A stretch of DNA of 35,458 bases from Actinomycetota bacterium (GTDB taxonomy: Bacteria; Actinomycetota; AC-67), in the NCBI GenBank assembly GCA_040905475.1, contig JBBDRM010000130.1, forward strand, positions 55,579-91,036, in the 5' to 3' direction. Positions 1 through 11,246 of this stretch are shown piece by piece. A model generated the notes under the pieces. That model ran no database searches, had not been told where the DNA came from, and was given only the letters and a program-made list of their open reading frames with translations. The position numbers were made by a program, and so were the translations under genes. Position 1 is the first letter of the stretch; every line of letters begins with the position of its first letter.

Positions 1-529
1 CTCCGCCGGCTTGGATCGGCCGCGGCACGTTCCGCGCTTCGCGGATCCGGTAGTACCGGCCTTCGAACGACGGCGTCTCCTCGGTGAACATCGAGCGACA
101 GATGTGCGCCGCCTCCTCCAGCCGGTCGATCCGTTCGCCGGCCGAAGGGAAGTCGAAGCCGAGCGCGTCGTGCTCGACGTCGTACCAGGCCGCACCGAGA
201 CCAAGGATGGCGCGTCCTCCCGTGATCACGTCGAGCGTGGTCGCTTCCTTCGCGACGAGCGCAGGGTTCCGGTAGGTGACTCCTCCGACGAGCGCGCCCA
301 GCCGCACCCGCGAGGTGCGCGCGCCGAGCGCACCGAGGAGCGTGTACGCCTCGAGCATCGGACGTTCGGGGCCGCCGAGCGGAGGCAGCTGGTAGAAGTG
401 GTCCATCACCCAGACCGAATCGAATCCGGTCTCCTCCGCGGCGACCGCCATCTCGACCACTTTGCCGAACAGTTCGGTGTCCGGCGCGTCGAACGTGAAG
501 TTCGGGATCTGGAGCCCGATCTTGCTCAT
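1..529 (-). CDS. LLM-class F420-dependent oxidoreductase, 3' end beyond the window
   Basis: The reading frame opens with MSKIGLQIPNF and runs off the left edge after 176 codons. It is a luciferase-like monooxygenase (LLM) barrel of the kind that usually uses coenzyme F420 in actinobacteria. Family marks seen are the N-terminal beta strand, the VAAEETGFDSVWVMDHF segment near residue 30, the RLGALVGGVTYRNPALVAKEA stretch around residues 80-100, and LGLGAAWYDVEHDALGF. The substrate cannot be told. Its ATG overlaps the stop of the selenoprotein-like gene upstream (ATGA, 526-529), so the two are probably translated together. There is no good ribosome binding site of its own apart from an AGGGGG stretch a few bases upstream. 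F420 rather than FMN use is inferred from the family, not proven. Confidence 0.88.
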   Translation of the reverse strand, partial: MSKIGLQIPNFTFDAPDTELFGKVVEMAVAAEETGFDSVWVMDHFYQLPPLGGPERPMLEAYTLLGALGARTSRVRLGALVGGVTYRNPALVAKEATTLDVITGGRAILGLGAAWYDVEHDALGFDFPSAGERIDRLEEAAHICRSMFTEETPSFEGRYYRIREARNVPRPIQAGG

Positions 530-1062
530 GCGTCCCCCTTGTTCAGTGCCGCCATTATCTCCTCGAACGGCGCGTGATCCGAAACGTTGCCGTCCATGTG
601 CTGGTAGCGGATCACATCGCCGGGCCCGATCACGAACGTCGCGCCGAGCTGCTTCGGGCGCTTGCCGAGCCGGTGCTGGCGCTTCCCGGCGGCGGTGGCC
701 TTGAGGACCCCGGCCGCGGTCTTCGGCCCGGCGAGCTCGTACCAGCGTCCGTTGCGGAGCGACGCGATCTCCGCGGCCTCGCCGGCCTCATCGAGGAGGA
801 CGGGGAAGCCGATCCTCTCATCGTCGATGAAGGAGCGCGCGTAGCGGGCGTCCCCTGTGCCGACGGCAACGATCTCCGCCCCTTTCTCTCTGATCTCTTC
901 CTCGTGCCTGCGCAACTGCGAGGCGTGGTACCGGCAATGCAGTCACCCGAAGTGGCGCAGGAACACGACGACGACGGGGCGGTCGGCCCAATAGTCACCG
1001 AGGCGATGCTCCTCGCCGTCGCCGTCGGCGAGCCTGAGTTCGGAGAGGGCTTCGAGATCCAT
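526..1062 (-). CDS. Selenocysteine-containing AhpC/TSA-like (PRXL2/SelU-type) protein, copy B
   Basis: This is a 178-residue thioredoxin-fold protein if the TGA at 943-945 is read as selenocysteine. Residues 1-39 end in VVVVFLRHFG, the strand that leads into the active site of AhpC/TSA-type PRXL2 proteins, where homologues have C-x-x-C. Here the first position is TGA (residue 40), followed by L-H-C43-R. The frame then stays open to the real stop at 526-528, with the family's C-terminal QLGATFVIGPGDVIRYQH block. Copy A just upstream is a diverged paralogue with TGA at the identical position. A hairpin 18 nt after the TGA fits a bacterial SECIS. TGA is an ordinary stop elsewhere in the window (for example lhr), so general reassignment is unlikely. 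A conventional caller would wrongly report two short ORFs. The role is inferred as thiol/peroxide redox chemistry; the substrate is unknown. The selenocysteine machinery is not in this window. Confidence 0.85.
906..942 (-). promoter_or_regulatory. Bacterial SECIS-like hairpin of copy B
   Basis: Eighteen nucleotides after the TGA the mRNA can fold as GCCUCGC-AGUU-GCG(C)AGGC: seven base pairs with one bulged C and an AGUU tetraloop. The loop begins 25 nt after the TGA and has G as its second base. That agrees with the known bacterial SECIS rules (stem-loop directly downstream of UGA, G among the first two loop bases). The stem differs from copy A on both sides while pairing and loop are kept. 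Function is inferred; folding was done by eye. Confidence 0.65.
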
Positions 1063-1071
1063 CGCACGCGA

Positions 1072-1077
1072 AGGATA
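1072..1077 (-). promoter_or_regulatory. Putative -10 box of copy B (TATCCT)
   Basis: GCTATCCT lies 9 nt before the ATG of copy B. The same octamer lies 8 nt before the ATG of copy A. This suggests that the duplicated unit carried its own promoter and that the mRNA is leaderless or nearly so. No convincing -35 box is seen and there is no Shine-Dalgarno sequence. Confidence 0.35.
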
Positions 1078-1091
1078 GCCCTTCGAGTCGT

Positions 1092-1637
1092 TCAGCCGCG
1101 TTCGAGGTCGCGATCGGTCAGGGCTGCGAACACCTCTTCGATCGGCGCGTGGTCCACGGTCGTCACATCGATGTGCTCGTACCGGACGGTGTCGCCCGGC
1201 CCGACGACGAAGGTCGCGCCGAGCTGGAACACACGCTTCCCGGCCATGTGAACCTTGTATCCCGCACGACGCGTCCGCATCGAGGCGCGGTACGTCTTCG
1301 GGCCGAGCACGTTCCACGCGCTCCCGCGCTTGACGCTCGCCGTCTTCGCCGCGACGGCATCGTCATCGACGAGAACCGGGAAAGGGATGCTCTCTTCCTC
1401 GACGAACCCGCGCGCGTAGCGTTGGTTACCCGTGCCGATCGCGACCACGTCGGCGCCCGTCTTCTTGATCTCGTCGTAAGCGTCGCGCAACTGCGCGACA
1501 TGCTGCCGGCAGTGCAGTCAGCCGAAGTGGCGCAGGAAGACGAGAACGACCGTCCGGTCGGCCCAATAGCTGCCGAGGCGATGTTGCTCTCCGTCGGCGC
1601 CGGGCAAGTTGAGGTCAGACAAAGCAGGGAGATCCAT
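1092..1637 (-). CDS. Selenocysteine-containing AhpC/TSA-like (PRXL2/SelU-type) protein, copy A
   Basis: This is a 181-residue thioredoxin-fold protein if the TGA at 1518-1520 is read through. The N-terminal part (MDLPALSDLNL to VLVFLRHFG) ends at residue 39. TGA is residue 40, followed by L-H-C43-R-Q-H-V-A-Q-L, giving a U-x-x-C motif in place of C-x-x-C. The rest carries the family's IGTGN, FPVLVD and QLGATFVVGPGD segments. Copy B lies 29 nt downstream and is clearly homologous along its whole length, at roughly half identity by eye. The duplication is therefore old, and the TGA has been kept in both, which argues against a pseudogene or sequencing error. A perfect 7-bp hairpin follows the TGA. 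Expected role: redox enzyme of the peroxiredoxin-like 2 group in the cytosol (no signal peptide). Peroxidase activity is not established by sequence. Confidence 0.86.
1482..1517 (-). promoter_or_regulatory. Bacterial SECIS-like hairpin of copy A
   Basis: Eighteen nucleotides after the TGA lies GUCGCGC-AGUU-GCGCGAC: a perfect 7-bp stem (1499-1493 with 1488-1482) and an AGUU tetraloop (1492-1489). Distance to the TGA and loop sequence are the same as in copy B, although the stem bases differ. This is the expected place and form for a SelB-binding SECIS element. Not tested by folding software. Confidence 0.68.
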
Positions 1638-1645
1638 CGCGGCGC

Positions 1646-1655
1646 AGGATAGCGT
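1646..1655. promoter_or_regulatory. Compact divergent promoter core between copy A and lhr
   Basis: Only 24 bp separate the ATG of copy A (1637) from the first ATG of lhr (1662). On the minus strand TATCCT (1651-1646) is 8 nt from the copy A start. On the plus strand TAGCGT (1650-1655) is 6 nt from the lhr ATG. The two -10-like boxes overlap by two bases, so the transcripts would be leaderless and would compete for polymerase. No -35 elements are obvious. If lhr instead starts at GTG 1722 the spacing is wider. Confidence 0.3.
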
Positions 1656-1661
1656 CGCCGG

Positions 1662-6122
<4,461 letters not shown>

Positions 6123-6124
6123 CG

Positions 6125-7006
6125 ATGCCGGAGGGCGACACCATCGCGAAAGTGGCCGACACGCTCCACCGAGCGCTCGCCGGTCACGTGATCATCCGAA
6201 GCGATTTCCGCGTCCCCGCCCTCGCGACCGCCGACCTCGCCGGCCAGACGATCACCGAGGTGGCCAGCCGCGGCAAGCATCTATTGATGCGAACCGACGC
6301 CGGCCTGACCGTCCACACGCACCTGAGGATGGATGGCGCCTGGAGGCTCTTGCCCGCCGGCCGCCGCCCTCGCGGCCCGCGGGACGCGATCCGCATGGTG
6401 ATCGAGACGGGCTCCTGCACCGCCGTCGGCTCGGAACTCGGCATCGTCGAGCTCATCGCCACCGCCGAGGAGGGGCGGGTTGTCGGTCACCTCGGACCCG
6501 ACCTGCTCGGCGAGAACTGGGACGGTGCCGAGGCGCTTCGCCGGCTCCGCGCCGACCCCGCTCGTCGCCTCGCCGACGCGCTCCTGGATCAGACGGTGAT
6601 GGCCGGCCTGGGCAACGTCTACAAATCCGAGATCTGCTTCTTGCGCGGCGTGGACCCCGCCACGCCTGTGGGTGAGGTGGACCTCGACGGCATCGTGGCG
6701 CTGGCTCGGCGGCTGCTGCTCGCGAACCGAGCCACCGGCAACCAGGTCACCACGGGCGACCCGCGCCGGGGCAGGCGCCATTGGGTCTACGGGCGGGTAG
6801 GGGAGCCCTGCCGTCGCTGTGGCACCTCGGTTCGCCGCAGGATCGAGCCCGGCGAAGGAGCCGCCGAGGGAGCGGGGGAGCGGGTGACCTACTGGTGCCC
6901 GAGCTGTCAGCCGGGGCCGGGCGTCAGGAAAGCAGATAGGTCGCAGCAGCCTCGAAGCGGCAGGGGCTCGTCCCCGAGGGGGCGCAGCCTCCAACCCAGG
7001 CGGTAA
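6125..7006 (+). CDS. nei2: Fpg/Nei-family DNA glycosylase (Nei2-like)
   Basis: This is a bifunctional base-excision glycosylase/AP lyase of 293 residues. It starts MPEGDTI, so after removal of Met the catalytic Pro2 and Glu3 are in place. The conserved lysine of the beta-turn is in ASRGKHLLM near residue 50. The helix-two-turn-helix has the QTVMAGLGNVYKSEICF signature. A C-terminal zinc finger follows (CRRCG...YWCPSC). Known role: removal of oxidised bases such as damaged pyrimidines. It starts two bases after the lhr stop and must be co-transcribed with it; lhr-nei2 pairing is known in Mycobacterium. The last 28 or so residues after the zinc finger are basic and low-complexity, and overlap the 3' end of the convergent gene (6924-7006). 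They may be a recent extension. Confidence 0.93.
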   Translation: MPEGDTIAKVADTLHRALAGHVIIRSDFRVPALATADLAGQTITEVASRGKHLLMRTDAGLTVHTHLRMDGAWRLLPAGRRPRGPRDAIRMVIETGSCTAVGSELGIVELIATAEEGRVVGHLGPDLLGENWDGAEALRRLRADPARRLADALLDQTVMAGLGNVYKSEICFLRGVDPATPVGEVDLDGIVALARRLLLANRATGNQVTTGDPRRGRRHWVYGRVGEPCRRCGTSVRRRIEPGEGAAEGAGERVTYWCPSCQPGPGVRKADRSQQPRSGRGSSPRGRSLQPRR

Positions 7007-7436
7007 CGGTCAGAACCTGCGGCTTGGAGGTGCTTGCGGTGTAGTAGGTCGTGGATGTCTTACCGTGGCGGGTCGTCGTAACGGTCTTTCTCCACGCCTG
7101 GCAGGTGCGATCGAAGTAGGCGCTGCCTCCAGCGGTCACCGACGAACGTCGGACGACGCACTCCCAGGCGAAATACACCTTGCCCTTGCCGTCCGAGATC
7201 TTCGCGTGGACCTTCCAGCTGTCGGCTTGCGGGGAGACGATCCGCGCGATGAGGGTTTCGTAGTCGATGGCGTCGCCGGGATCGAAGTGTGGGATCCGGA
7301 AGCTGGTGACGCACTGTGCGGTTCCCCCGGCCGGGATGGTCTTCGCACAGCCGACTCCCCGGGAGGTCGAGGCTCCGCTCGGCACGGAAACCGCGAGGAC
7401 GACGAACATCAACGAAAACAGACGGATCCGAGCCAT
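6924..7436 (-). CDS. Secreted protein of unknown function
   Basis: This is a 170-residue protein with a clear signal peptide (MARIRLFSLMFVVLAVSVPSGAS, cleavage near 22-24). The mature part is small and predicted rich in beta strands, with six cysteines (GVGCAKT, AQCVTS, WECVVR, RTCQAW, GGCAPS, SPCRFE), suggesting three disulfides. I do not recognise a family. A strong ribosome binding site AGGAGGGCGC precedes the ATG. Its last 83 bases run antisense to the end of nei2. It could be a cell-surface or envelope protein; nothing more can be said. Confidence 0.72.
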   Translation of the reverse strand: MARIRLFSLMFVVLAVSVPSGASTSRGVGCAKTIPAGGTAQCVTSFRIPHFDPGDAIDYETLIARIVSPQADSWKVHAKISDGKGKVYFAWECVVRRSSVTAGGSAYFDRTCQAWRKTVTTTRHGKTSTTYYTASTSKPQVLTVTAWVGGCAPSGTSPCRFEAAATYLLS

Positions 7437-7562
7437 GCGCCCTCCTGGCCGCCCTGCCGGTTCGTTCCAGGTTCCTCACGAGAACGTAGATTCCTCCTGG
7501 TTCGAGGTGTTCTTTCCGGGCGAATCGGACATCGATCGGGTGCGCTCCGAGGGGCGGAGGAG

Positions 7563-7599
7563 GGAAAAGCAAGAGGGGCGGCTCACAGAGCCGCCCCTC
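7563..7599 (-). terminator. Intrinsic terminator after the 7618-9021 gene
   Basis: A 12-bp perfect stem (7573-7584 with 7588-7599, GAGGGGCGGCTC) has a 3-nt loop. On the minus strand it is followed by TTGCTTTTCCC. It begins 18 bases past the stop codon of the secreted protein gene. Confidence 0.9.
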
Positions 7600-7617
7600 C
7601 GATGCTTGCGACCGAGC

Positions 7618-9021
7618 TTACTTCGACAGCGCGAACCGGCGAACCAGGACCGCCATGCCGATCAGAGCCGGGCCGGCCAACAGGTACGCGTTGGTGGCGA
7701 CGCCGGTGGTCGGGTGTGGCGCCGGCGGGCTGCTCGACCCAGCGATATTGGCCTGTGCGAAGACGTCCGAACCGGGACCGGCGATCGACAGGTCGAACAG
7801 CACGTTACCCGCGATGTTCGGTGCGATGCCGACCTCGATCGTCCGGGCCTTGGCCTGGGACGTGGTCGCGTTGACGGACTTCGACGTGCCCAGCACGTTG
7901 ATCTTCAGGCCGAGGGTGTCGAAGAGGAGACCGTTGAGCTGGTCGAGCACGGCATCGAGGTCGATGCCGGCCAGGTCGGTCAGCGCGATCTCCTTGCCGT
8001 TGACGTTGATCGCGAGCTGGTCGCCCTTGATCAGGCTGATCGTGTTGTTCAGGACGCGGAGGCCGGCGATCTCGTGGATCGCGGTGGCCTTGCGGTCCGC
8101 CGCGTTCACGCCGACCTGAGCGAACGTCTTGGTCGTGAGCGCGTCGATGTGCACGAGCGCGTTCTCGCCCTTGCCGAACAGGTCGATGTCGACCATGCGC
8201 GAGAAGCCCGTCGCGTTACGGACGTTGCTCGCGAAGTCGGTGGCCGACTTGGTCTCGATGAGGCCGATCGAGATGAGCGGCTGGCTCAGCAGCTCGCCGA
8301 TCTTCGGAAGGTCGAGGTTGACCGGAACACCGAGGGTGGTCTCGACGAGCTGCTCAACTGGCGTAAGCAGGCCGTTGAGCGTGTCGACGATGCCGGTGTC
8401 CGGGGCGTCGGTCTCGTTTAGGACGGGCTGGAGGACGCCCTTGAGGGTGTCGACCAGTGCGGGTGTGAGCCCGACGGTGATGCCGGCCAGCTTCGAGTCA
8501 CTGGTGCTCTTGATGGCGCGCGTCCCGTCCGCCAGCTTGTTGAGGGTGCTGGAGGCGTTGACCTCAGAGATGCCGACCTTGACGAGGCCCTGAACGTCGA
8601 GGGCGAGGAGGTCTTCATGGACCACCTTTTCCACGAGCGCGAGAGGAGCGAACGCCTTCGGCAGCTTCTTGCCGAGCAGCGCTGTCGACAGGGTCTCGAG
8701 CGTGGTGTTGAGGGTGCCGTCGAACATCTGGCCGAGGCCATGACCCTTGTCGCCGAGCTTGTCGACCTGGCCGAGCGCCCGGCTGAACGAGATGCTCTGC
8801 TCGATCGGGTTCGCGATGTCCGCGGCACCGAGGACCGTGTTAAGGACCGTCGGCAGGGCCAGCTTCACGTCGAGGACGCTGGCGTTGGCCTGGGCGACGT
8901 AGTTCCGAACGGAAATCGTTGGCAATGCGGCGTTGGCGCCCGTGCCCATCGCGAGCATGGCGACCATCGTTACCGCAACCACCGCCGAAAGGCGGCGGGT
9001 CTTGCTTACCCCTTTGCGCAT
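7618..9021 (-). CDS. Large secreted/wall-associated protein with C-terminal PTTG-TM-Arg tail
   Basis: This 467-residue protein has an N-terminal signal peptide (MRKGVSKTRRLSAVVAVTMVAMLAMGTGANA). The long mid-part is built of leucine/valine/asparagine-rich strands and helices (for example TLNGLLTPVEQLVETTLGV and QLNGLLFDTLGLKINVLG, which look like weak internal repeats). The C-terminus is PTTG, then a hydrophobic span (NAYLLAGPALIGMAVLV), then RRFALSK. That layout is the one of sortase sorting signals, but Leu of LPxTG is replaced (HPTTG). The protein may be sortase-anchored by a variant sortase or simply membrane-anchored. The AGGAGGGCGAG ribosome binding site fits the chosen ATG. A strong terminator follows. 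No enzymatic motif is seen; a structural or S-layer-like role is only a guess. Confidence 0.82.
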   Translation of the reverse strand: MRKGVSKTRRLSAVVAVTMVAMLAMGTGANAALPTISVRNYVAQANASVLDVKLALPTVLNTVLGAADIANPIEQSISFSRALGQVDKLGDKGHGLGQMFDGTLNTTLETLSTALLGKKLPKAFAPLALVEKVVHEDLLALDVQGLVKVGISEVNASSTLNKLADGTRAIKSTSDSKLAGITVGLTPALVDTLKGVLQPVLNETDAPDTGIVDTLNGLLTPVEQLVETTLGVPVNLDLPKIGELLSQPLISIGLIETKSATDFASNVRNATGFSRMVDIDLFGKGENALVHIDALTTKTFAQVGVNAADRKATAIHEIAGLRVLNNTISLIKGDQLAINVNGKEIALTDLAGIDLDAVLDQLNGLLFDTLGLKINVLGTSKSVNATTSQAKARTIEVGIAPNIAGNVLFDLSIAGPGSDVFAQANIAGSSSPPAPHPTTGVATNAYLLAGPALIGMAVLVRRFALSK

Positions 9022-9283
9022 CTCGCCCTCCTGTTGAGGCCCCTACCGAACGACACGGTTCCCTGGCCGCCCGCGCTAGCACCTTCTGGTTCTGGCGACC
9101 GCTCTTTGAACCCTCTAACGCAATTACGGACAACTGCGTCGAGTGGAACCGAGTCGGTGCCCCGAACATCGTGGCGCTTGTCTCGAGCGTCCCCCTGGTA
9201 ACGAGGGACTAGTTACTCAAGTGACGCGAGTATGCCGCGCTTCCTTAGCTTTGACTAGTGGGAGTTTTCAGGTGTGATCAACC
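9022..9283. other. Intergenic leader region of the secreted protein gene
   Basis: There is no credible gene on either strand. It is the long 5' leader/promoter region of the minus-strand gene starting at 9021. It is less GC-rich than the genes, notably around 9105-9130 and 9205-9280. I looked for and did not find a c-di-GMP riboswitch like that at 16.7 kb. No promoter could be fixed. Confidence 0.4.
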
Positions 9284-9303
9284 GTCCCGTAGGCATACGG
9301 GAC
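9284..9303 (-). terminator. Hairpin after the DUF5667-like gene
   Basis: An 8-bp perfect inverted repeat (GTCCCGTA / TACGGGAC) with a 4-nt loop lies about 30 bases beyond the stop codon at 9336. The following minus-strand bases (GGTTGATC) lack a real U-tract, so it is a weak intrinsic terminator or an mRNA 3' end stabiliser. Confidence 0.5.
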
Positions 9304-9335
9304 TTGCGTCCTGGTTGAGGGGGTTCGGGCCCGGC

Positions 9336-10454
9336 TTAGCTGCCGAGATCGAGAGGGAGCGGAGTCAGCGAGATCGTCGGCAACGGAGAAGGGCCGACGA
9401 TCGGTTCGAGCGGCTCGAGCAATTCGTCGATGAGGCCGTTGACGAGATCGTCGGCGTCGTCCCCTACCACCGGGAGTTCCGGGAGATCGATCGGCGCGTC
9501 CGGGTCTTCCGTCGGCGGAGTCGTCGGCGGGGGCGTCGTACTGGGGTCGTTCGGATCGCCTATGGCGCCTGGGTCTTCGTCGGTGGGCTCCTCCCCGCGG
9601 AAGTCGGAGCATGGGCACAGCGGGGCTTGCGGGCCGGCCGTGCCGGTTCCGTCGTCGCCGACTGCCGGCGGATTCTGGCCTGGGAGCAGGGGGTTCGCCG
9701 GGCACAGGCATCCGCCCATGATCCCGGTGACCCGCTCGGACACCCGCTCCAGGATGTCTATGGAGTCACGCGCCTGAGGCCGGGCGCCGGCCGGCAGCCT
9801 GTCGACGAGCACCTCGAGGCCCTGACGCTGAGCGACGGCGAACTTGATCAGCCGGTCCAATGGGATCCGGTCGGACGTGTCGCCGTACACGCCGATGAGG
9901 AGCTTGGTCGCGTCAAGCGTGCGGAAGTCCATGTCGTTGAGCGCCGTCGTGTAATGCTCGACGTTCGTTTCCGACCGGCTGATCAGCTCGCGGACCTCGT
10001 TGAGCCGCGTTCGTGCGAGCTGCATCTGGAGGTCGGCGCGCGGCTCGGGCGCGCGGGTCACCAAAAGCCGAGCGTCCTCATGGAGGCGCTTGGCGAAGTA
10101 GTCCCAGTCGCCGGGAACCGAGTCCTGAGCCACCGCCATGATCGAGCCGCCGGCGAGCAGCATCGCAGCCGCGACCGCGTTTGCGAACACGAAGCGGAAG
10201 GAACGCCGCATCCGCGCGTTCCGCTCGATCCAACCGGCGCGGACGCCCTCGAACCAGGGGCGTCGCACGGCGGTCTCTGCAACGAGCCGGTTACGCAGGG
10301 CGTTGCGGAACGCGGGCGCCGGGCCCATCGTGGGTCTGGCGTGCTGGAGGGCGTCGGCCAAGGCCGCCATGCGGGCAAGCTGCCGCGGTGCCTCGGTCTG
10401 CATACCTTCCAGCAGCTCGGCGAACGCCTGTTCGTCTCTCGTGGGTTTCTTCAT
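9336..10454 (-). CDS. DUF5667-like membrane protein, partner of the ECF sigma factor
   Basis: This 372-residue protein has an N-terminal cytosolic helical part (1-85), one membrane span (about 88-109), and an extracytoplasmic helical domain starting DSVPGDWDYFAKRLHEDARL, the PGD-x-x-Y-x-x-K pattern of DUF5667. A Cys-containing loop (GGCLCP, LCPCSD) follows, then a long acidic, proline/threonine-rich tail ending in LPLPTISLTP-type repeats. I chose Met 10454 because GGAG lies 6 nt before it; an upstream Met would add 15 residues. It follows the sigma factor gene by 84 bases. DUF5667 proteins are commonly encoded next to ECF sigma factors in actinobacteria and may act as anti-sigma or sensor. 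That role is inferred from topology and position. It lacks an HxxxCxxC zinc anti-sigma motif at its N-terminus. Confidence 0.8.
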   Translation of the reverse strand: MKKPTRDEQAFAELLEGMQTEAPRQLARMAALADALQHARPTMGPAPAFRNALRNRLVAETAVRRPWFEGVRAGWIERNARMRRSFRFVFANAVAAAMLLAGGSIMAVAQDSVPGDWDYFAKRLHEDARLLVTRAPEPRADLQMQLARTRLNEVRELISRSETNVEHYTTALNDMDFRTLDATKLLIGVYGDTSDRIPLDRLIKFAVAQRQGLEVLVDRLPAGARPQARDSIDILERVSERVTGIMGGCLCPANPLLPGQNPPAVGDDGTGTAGPQAPLCPCSDFRGEEPTDEDPGAIGDPNDPSTTPPPTTPPTEDPDAPIDLPELPVVGDDADDLVNGLIDELLEPLEPIVGPSPLPTISLTPLPLDLGS

Positions 10455-10538
10455 CGGGTGCTCCACTGAATGCAACGAATCCATGCCCGCCCGGGACACG
10501 ACCGACGAAGGGGTGGTTTTTCGGGTAGTTCGAACGGA

Positions 10539-11213
10539 CTACGCATCTTCGCCCACCACGACCAGCTTGTAGAGCGCTTTGACCGCTCTGTACTGCAACG
10601 CCTTTATCGCCCCATCCGTCTTGCCCATGGCCGCCGCGCTCTCGGCCACGGAGTAGCCCTGGAGGAAGCGCCAGTAGATGACCTCTTGCTGTTCGCTGCC
10701 CAGTTGCTTGATGGCCCTGTAGAGGTCTTGCTGGGAAACCCGGGCGAGAGCCGCATCCTCCGCGTCGACGACGCGGTCGTCGCTGATCGGCGTCTCGATG
10801 CCGAGCATCTCCAGGCGAGCCCGCCCCGACTTGAAGTGGTCCAAGACGAGGTTCCGAGCGATCGTCAGGAACCAAGCCCCGACGTCGCGGCCCTGCCACT
10901 GGAAGCCCTTTATCTTGCGGAGGGCCCGAAGGAAGACCTCGGATGTGATGTCCTCGGCGAGGGCGGAGTCCCCTTGAACCCGGTAGACGACGAAGCGATA
11001 CACCCGTTCGACGTAACGGTCGTAAAGGGCCGCGAAAGCCTCCGGATCCCCTTCGCGGGCTCGGTCGACGAGGGCGACGACCTCGACCTCACCTACGGCG
11101 CCCCCCTCATCTGGGGCACCGGCGTCGGTAACCGCACCGAGGGGTCCGCTCATACGACCTTCCTCGATAGGGTCGGCTTCAGCCATCTGCGGGTTGACCG
11201 CCTCAAGACCCAT
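10539..11213 (-). CDS. ECF-type RNA polymerase sigma factor
   Basis: This 224-residue sigma-70-family factor contains only regions 2 and 4. Region 2 is about residues 54-125 (PEAFAALYDRYVERVYRF, DITSEVFLRALRKI, AWFLTIARNLVLDHF). Region 4 is about 163-216 (QLGSEQQEVIYWRF, helix-turn-helix GYSVAESAAAMGKTDGAIK). It carries an unusual acidic 45-residue N-terminal extension before region 2. AGGAG spaced 4 nt from the ATG fixes the start. It is encoded between a putative 28-residue membrane peptide gene and a DUF5667-like membrane protein, so its activity is probably controlled at the membrane. Target promoters cannot be told. Confidence 0.95.
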   Translation of the reverse strand: MGLEAVNPQMAEADPIEEGRMSGPLGAVTDAGAPDEGGAVGEVEVVALVDRAREGDPEAFAALYDRYVERVYRFVVYRVQGDSALAEDITSEVFLRALRKIKGFQWQGRDVGAWFLTIARNLVLDHFKSGRARLEMLGIETPISDDRVVDAEDAALARVSQQDLYRAIKQLGSEQQEVIYWRFLQGYSVAESAAAMGKTDGAIKALQYRAVKALYKLVVVGEDA

Positions 11214-11246
11214 GTTTCTCCTGGCCGAGCTTCGACGCTCCCGGCC

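Noticed and set aside
943-1317. Separate ORF ending at the TGA of copy B
   Set aside because: It is the end of copy A in another frame joined to the first 39 residues of copy B. The meaningful product is the read-through protein from 1062 to 526.
9022-9335. Second c-di-GMP riboswitch before the other secreted protein genes
   Set aside because: The GCAAA-GCC core and GNRA hairpin are missing; only weak secondary structure is visible.
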